A DNA stretch of 64,000 bases from contig NZ_CP082923.1 of the NCBI RefSeq assembly GCF_019931575.1, positions 1,116,001 through 1,180,000 of the forward strand. The letters run 5' to 3'. Position 1 is the first letter of the stretch. Every line of letters starts with the position of its first letter. The position numbers were made by a program, and so were the translations under genes. The stretch comes from Caulobacter segnis (GTDB lineage: Bacteria; Pseudomonadota; Alphaproteobacteria; Caulobacterales; Caulobacteraceae). Positions 58,943-64,000 of this stretch are shown here, in pieces. The notes under the pieces were generated by a model, which saw nothing but the letters and a program-made list of their open reading frames with translations, was not told the DNA's origin and did no database searches.

Positions 58943-61266
58943 CGCCCCGTCCACTTTGGCGGCCGCTTCTGGGCGAAGGCCAGCGGGCCCTCCCGCACGT
59001 CGGCCGAGCGGAACAGCGCCTTGACCGCCGGATAGGCCGACTGGTTGCGGTAGGCGTCGGCCAGGGTCGGCTCGTCCAGGCCCTTGTTTACCGTTTGCTT
59101 GGAAGCGCGGATCGACATCGGACTGTTGGCCAGGATGTCCTGGGCCCAGCGGCGGGCGACAGTCATGACCTCGCCGGCCGGGGCGACCTCGTTGACGAAG
59201 CCCAGCTCGACGCCCTCGCAGGCGGCGACGCGGCGACCGGTCAGGATCATGCCCATGGCCCGCTTCAGCCCGATCAGGCGCGGCAGGCGGTGCAGGCCGC
59301 CGGCCAGGGCGGCCAGGCCCACCTTGGGCTCGGGCAGGGCGAAGACCGCTTCCTCCGAGGCCACGATCAGGTCGCAGGCCAGGGCGATCTCGAACCCGCC
59401 GCCCATGGCCAGGCCGTTGACGGCGGCGATCACCGGCTTGTCCAGGTCGAAGCGCGCCGTCAGTCCCGCGAAACCGGTGACCGGCGGATCGATCGGCTGG
59501 CCCTTGGCCATGGCCTCGGCGGTGAACTTCAGGTCGTTGCCGGCCGAGAAGGCCCTATCGCCGGCGCCGGTGATGATCGCCACCCACTGGTCGGGATCGG
59601 CGGCGAAGTCGTCGAAGATCTCGGCCAGCTCGGCGTTGGCGGCCGGATGCAGCGAATTCATCACATCGGGCCGGTCGATGGTGACGATGGTCAGCGGACC
59701 CTCCCGCTCGACCTTGCTGAACCGGCGAGGGCGGTCCGAGAGCTTTCGCTTTTCGCCGGCTTCCCAGGTCAGCTTGCCGAACGGATCGACGCGGGTGTGG
59801 CCCTCGGCCCCGATCGCCGAGCGCTCGGTCGATAGCAGCAGGTCCATGGACGCCGCATCGTCCGGCGCGACGCGGGCCATTAGGCGCTCGCCGGCCTGGG
59901 TGCGGCCAATGATGATCCCGTCCAGCGGCGCGCCGTCGCGACCGAAACGGACGGTGTAGGTCTCGATGGTCGCCGGCCCGTCGTGGCGCGCGACCAGCGG
60001 CGGGACCGGGCCGCGCAGGACGTCGGCCTTATCCTGCACGGAATAGTCCTGGGCCAGGTCGTGCGGCGGGGGTTCGGTCCCGACGATCAGGGCGTGATGC
60101 TTGTTGACGTATCCGCCCTGGCCGTAGAGCAGACCCAGGTCCCCCGGATGCTCGCGCAGCCGCTTCACCATCGCGACGGCGGCGTGGCCCATGTAGTTGT
60201 TCAGCGGCGCCCCGAAGAAGGTCAGGCCGCCGGTCACCGTCGGGGCGATGTCGCTGTCCTCCAGCCCCAGCGTCCGCAAGGCCAGCTTCGGCACCACGGG
60301 GAAGCAGCTGTAGAGCTCCATGTGCGCGAACCGGTCGGCCCCGCCAGCCTGGGCGGCGGCGTCCTCCAGCACGACCTGCTGGGCGGTCGAATGGGTGTAG
60401 GCGTCGCGCAGCAGATAGTCCTCGGGCTCGCGCGCGGCGGCCCCGCCCCAGATGTGGACGATCCTGTCCCCGGGAACACCCAGCTCGCGGGCCAGGGCCA
60501 GGCTGACGACCAGGATGGCGGCGGCCTGGTTCACCTGCGGATTGGCGACCATCAGCTTGGGATAGGGCCAGTTAATCAGCCGGTTGTCGGCGGTGACCGT
60601 CGCGATCGTCGCCGCGTCCGGGGCGGTCTTGATCCAGGCGTTGGAATTGGTCGCCGCCACCTCGGCGTAACGAGCCCACAGGGCGGCCGACTCCGCCTGT
60701 CCCTGCGCCGGCGTCTGGCCCCAGGCGTGCTGGGCGGCCATCTCGTAGAACGGATAGACCTGAGCCGGGTCGTGCATCCCCAGGTCCGTCGCCGGCGGGC
60801 TCATGGCGAAGCGACTGGACGGGAAGCGCACGGCCTCCTCGCGCGAGGCGATCGGCGTCCAGGGCGGCATGACCTTGTCACGCTGGGCGCGCGCAGCGCT
60901 GTGAGTGGCTTCGCCGCCGACGATGGCGGCCGCCTGCTGCTCGCCCCGGGCGATGGCGACGGCGGCGTCGTGGATCAGGCGGATCGGCGTCTCGCCGCCC
61001 ATGCTGGCGTTGGTCTTGCGGGCGGGGGCGATGCCCAGCTTGTCGGCCAGCAGTCCGACCGGGTCGGCGTAGCGCCATGAGACCAGGCCCACCAGGTCCA
61101 GCGAGTCCAGGCGCGAGAGCACCGCGCCGCCGCCTGCGTCCGCCTCGGCCGCCTGCAGGGCCTGGGCCATCAGGGCGACCGGCTCCAGGGCCTGGGCGGG
61201 GCTTTCGGGACGGTCGACGGCCTCGCCGACGCCGATGATCACCGGAACCAGATGAGGGTCTCGCAT
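58939..61266 (-). CDS. Thiolase-like / enoyl-CoA hydratase fusion protein
   Basis: A 775-residue protein joining two beta-oxidation folds. Residues 1-~500 form an acetyl-CoA acetyltransferase-like unit: VPVIIGVGEAVDRPESPAQA, ASMGGETPIRLIHDAAVAIA, VANPQVNQAAAILVVS, HMELYSCFPVVPKLALRTLG, TGGLTFFGAPLNNYMGHAAV plus a beta-rich extension near 420-500. From about 518 it becomes a crotonase: LTIVTIDRPDVMNSLHPAAN, GDRAFSAGNDLKF, AAVNGLAMGGGFEIALACDL and the Glu in LPEPKVGLAALAGGL. The thiolase nucleophile position (ASMGGETPIRL) has no Cys, while ELYSCFP carries a later Cys. The reading frame is uninterrupted across the junction. It might couple hydration and C-C cleavage. Confidence 0.9.
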   Translation of the reverse strand: MRDPHLVPVIIGVGEAVDRPESPAQALEPVALMAQALQAAEADAGGGAVLSRLDSLDLVGLVSWRYADPVGLLADKLGIAPARKTNASMGGETPIRLIHDAAVAIARGEQQAAAIVGGEATHSAARAQRDKVMPPWTPIASREEAVRFPSSRFAMSPPATDLGMHDPAQVYPFYEMAAQHAWGQTPAQGQAESAALWARYAEVAATNSNAWIKTAPDAATIATVTADNRLINWPYPKLMVANPQVNQAAAILVVSLALARELGVPGDRIVHIWGGAAAREPEDYLLRDAYTHSTAQQVVLEDAAAQAGGADRFAHMELYSCFPVVPKLALRTLGLEDSDIAPTVTGGLTFFGAPLNNYMGHAAVAMVKRLREHPGDLGLLYGQGGYVNKHHALIVGTEPPPHDLAQDYSVQDKADVLRGPVPPLVARHDGPATIETYTVRFGRDGAPLDGIIIGRTQAGERLMARVAPDDAASMDLLLSTERSAIGAEGHTRVDPFGKLTWEAGEKRKLSDRPRRFSKVEREGPLTIVTIDRPDVMNSLHPAANAELAEIFDDFAADPDQWVAIITGAGDRAFSAGNDLKFTAEAMAKGQPIDPPVTGFAGLTARFDLDKPVIAAVNGLAMGGGFEIALACDLIVASEEAVFALPEPKVGLAALAGGLHRLPRLIGLKRAMGMILTGRRVAACEGVELGFVNEVAPAGEVMTVARRWAQDILANSPMSIRASKQTVNKGLDEPTLADAYRNQSAYPAVKALFRSADVREGPLAFAQKRPPKWTGR

Positions 61267-61329
61267 GGGGCCTCCCTTCGTCTCGCCGCCTCTGTCGGGC
61301 GGTCGCTCTTACGATCGTTTGAATATCAT

Positions 61330-61345
61330 TTAATCGATCGGCTAA
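61330..61345. promoter_or_regulatory. TYAATCGAY-type operator before the fusion gene
   Basis: TTAATCGATCGGCTAA lies 64 bp before the fusion gene start, in the gap to MerR. The wider TTTA-N10-TAAA frame (61329-61346) is nearly palindromic around CGATCG. Confidence 0.6.
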
Positions 61346-61379
61346 ACCCAGGCGAGGGTTTTCTGTGGATGACGCTGGG

Positions 61380-61795
61380 TCAGGCGAAGCTCTTGCCGGC
61401 CGCCACGACCGAGGCCAGGGCGCGGGTCGAGGTCGGGGCCGAAGTCTCCTCCAGCATCTCCTCCAGCCGGGCGATCTGGTCGCGCCTGGTCCGCAGGACG
61501 GCCGCCAGCGCCTCGCGCAGGGCGTCGGCCTGGGCCTCGGGGCGGTCGCGCAGCTCCAGGACCTGGCGGATGGCCGAGATCGGCAGGCCGACGGCGCGCA
61601 GGGCGGTGATCGTCTCCAGCTGCTCGACGGCCTCGGCGTCGTAGCCTCGGACGTTGCCGCTCAGCCGGTGGGATCGGACCAGACCCCGGTCCTGATAGTG
61701 GCGCAGGGCGCGGGGGGTGACGCCCAGCTGGCGTGCCAGGTCTCCGATCGAGACCAGGCGGACGGGGGCGCGAAGGGGGAAGACGGCGTGATTCA

Positions 61796-61796
<1 letters not shown>
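61380..61796 (-). CDS. MerR-family transcriptional regulator
   Basis: A 138-residue MerR regulator. The winged HTH is at about 15-70 (LVSIGDLARQLGVTPRALRH, YQDRGLVRSHRLSGNVRGYD) and is followed by a dimer helix (LETITALRAVGLPISAIRQV, RRDQIARLEEMLEE). No cysteine cluster is present, so it is not metal-sensing; it resembles LiuR/SoxR-like regulators of branched-chain acyl-CoA catabolism. ATG 61796 shares one base with the stop of the carboxylase (TGATG), so it is translated with that enzyme. It likely senses a CoA ester or pathway product, by analogy. Confidence 0.9.
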
Positions 61797-63792
<1,996 letters not shown>

Positions 63793-63793
<1 letters not shown>

Positions 63794-64000
63794 CAGCGTC
63801 GCCGCCCCCAACACGCCAGGGACGCCAGTCGCGTCCCGGCCTCGCGGCGGGTCGCGGAAAGGTCCCGCACGCCGCCAAATTCATCCGTGGAAATGATCCG
63901 CTGGCCGACGATCACCGTGCGGAGGTTGACGATGCGGACGGCGTCGGGCCGCCGCGCGCCCTGGCCGCGAAGCCAGCGTCCGATGCGCCACAGCTTCAGG
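63793..64000 (-). CDS. C-terminal fragment of an unidentified gene upstream of pccA
   Basis: The minus strand is open from the window edge to a TGA at 63795-63793 that shares its last base with the pccA ATG (TGATG). The visible ~68 residues include LKLWRIGRWLRGQGARRPDA, VRIVNLRTVIVGQRIIST and DEFGGVRDLSATRREAG, with strongly GC-ending codons, as expected for coding DNA. I do not recognise the family. The coupling suggests it is in the carboxylase operon. Confidence 0.55.

Overview
The window reads as high-GC alphaproteobacterial DNA, most likely Caulobacterales (Caulobacter-like). The reasons are TonB-dependent receptors heading catabolic clusters, strong GC-ending codon bias, frequent GTG starts, ATGA/TGATG gene overlaps and Ti-type mobilisation genes. 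I cannot name a species. Two very different halves meet near 17.3-17.7 kb.

1-17.5 kb is the right part of an integrated, mobilisable element; its left end lies outside the window. Reading inwards from the chromosome junction it holds a P4-type tyrosine integrase (16050-17243) with repeated arm-like motifs upstream and a tRNA-Ser 3'-end-like sequence at 17513-17526. Next come a solo PD-(D/E)XK nuclease-like protein, an AlpA-type regulator, a small HTH protein and a tightly overlapped four-gene cassette with two Tat-signal paralogues around a HEPN-like and a sigma-region-4-like protein. A perfectly paired cloverleaf-forming 55-bp element, a small protein and a second HTH regulator follow. The mobilisation module is traD-traC, an oriT with a Ti/RSF1010-like nic core, and a TraA-type relaxase/helicase with a DUF6118 companion. 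The defence cargo is a two-gene Kiwa system (kwaA-kwaB) and a type I restriction-modification operon (hsdM-hsdS-hsdR, hsdR cut by the window edge).

17.7-31.2 kb is a chromosomal organic-acid module: glycerate 2-kinase, tartrate-type dehydrogenase, TonB receptor, GntR/FCD regulator, CitMHS transporter, an AtuA-like (DUF1446) + DUF4387 pair, an AbrB-type membrane protein, Crp-like regulator, class II aldolase, LysR regulator and a D-2-hydroxyacid dehydrogenase. Copies of an AT-flanked TGGATC motif occur before the receptor, the transporter, the AtuA operon and the hydroxyacid dehydrogenase, suggesting one GntR regulon for uptake and oxidation of a hydroxy di/tricarboxylate.

31.4-64 kb is a large oxidative CoA-ester catabolic cluster. 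Two TetR regulators and two short promoter motifs shared between transcription units tie it together. A TonB receptor would import the substrate. P450, ferredoxin, ferredoxin reductase and a Rieske oxygenase would hydroxylate it; GMC oxidoreductase and aldehyde dehydrogenase would oxidise alcohol to acid; an acyl-CoA synthetase and a double CoA-transferase would activate it. Several acyl-CoA dehydrogenases, hydratases, SDRs, thiolases, a DUF35/Cys-less thiolase pair (retro-aldolase-like), an LvaA/LvaC-like kinase-dehydrogenase pair and a rare thiolase-hydratase fusion would shorten it, and a propionyl-CoA-type carboxylase would absorb propionyl-CoA. The substrate cannot be read from sequence; a hydrophobic, branched or alicyclic (terpenoid or steroid-side-chain-like) compound is the best guess.
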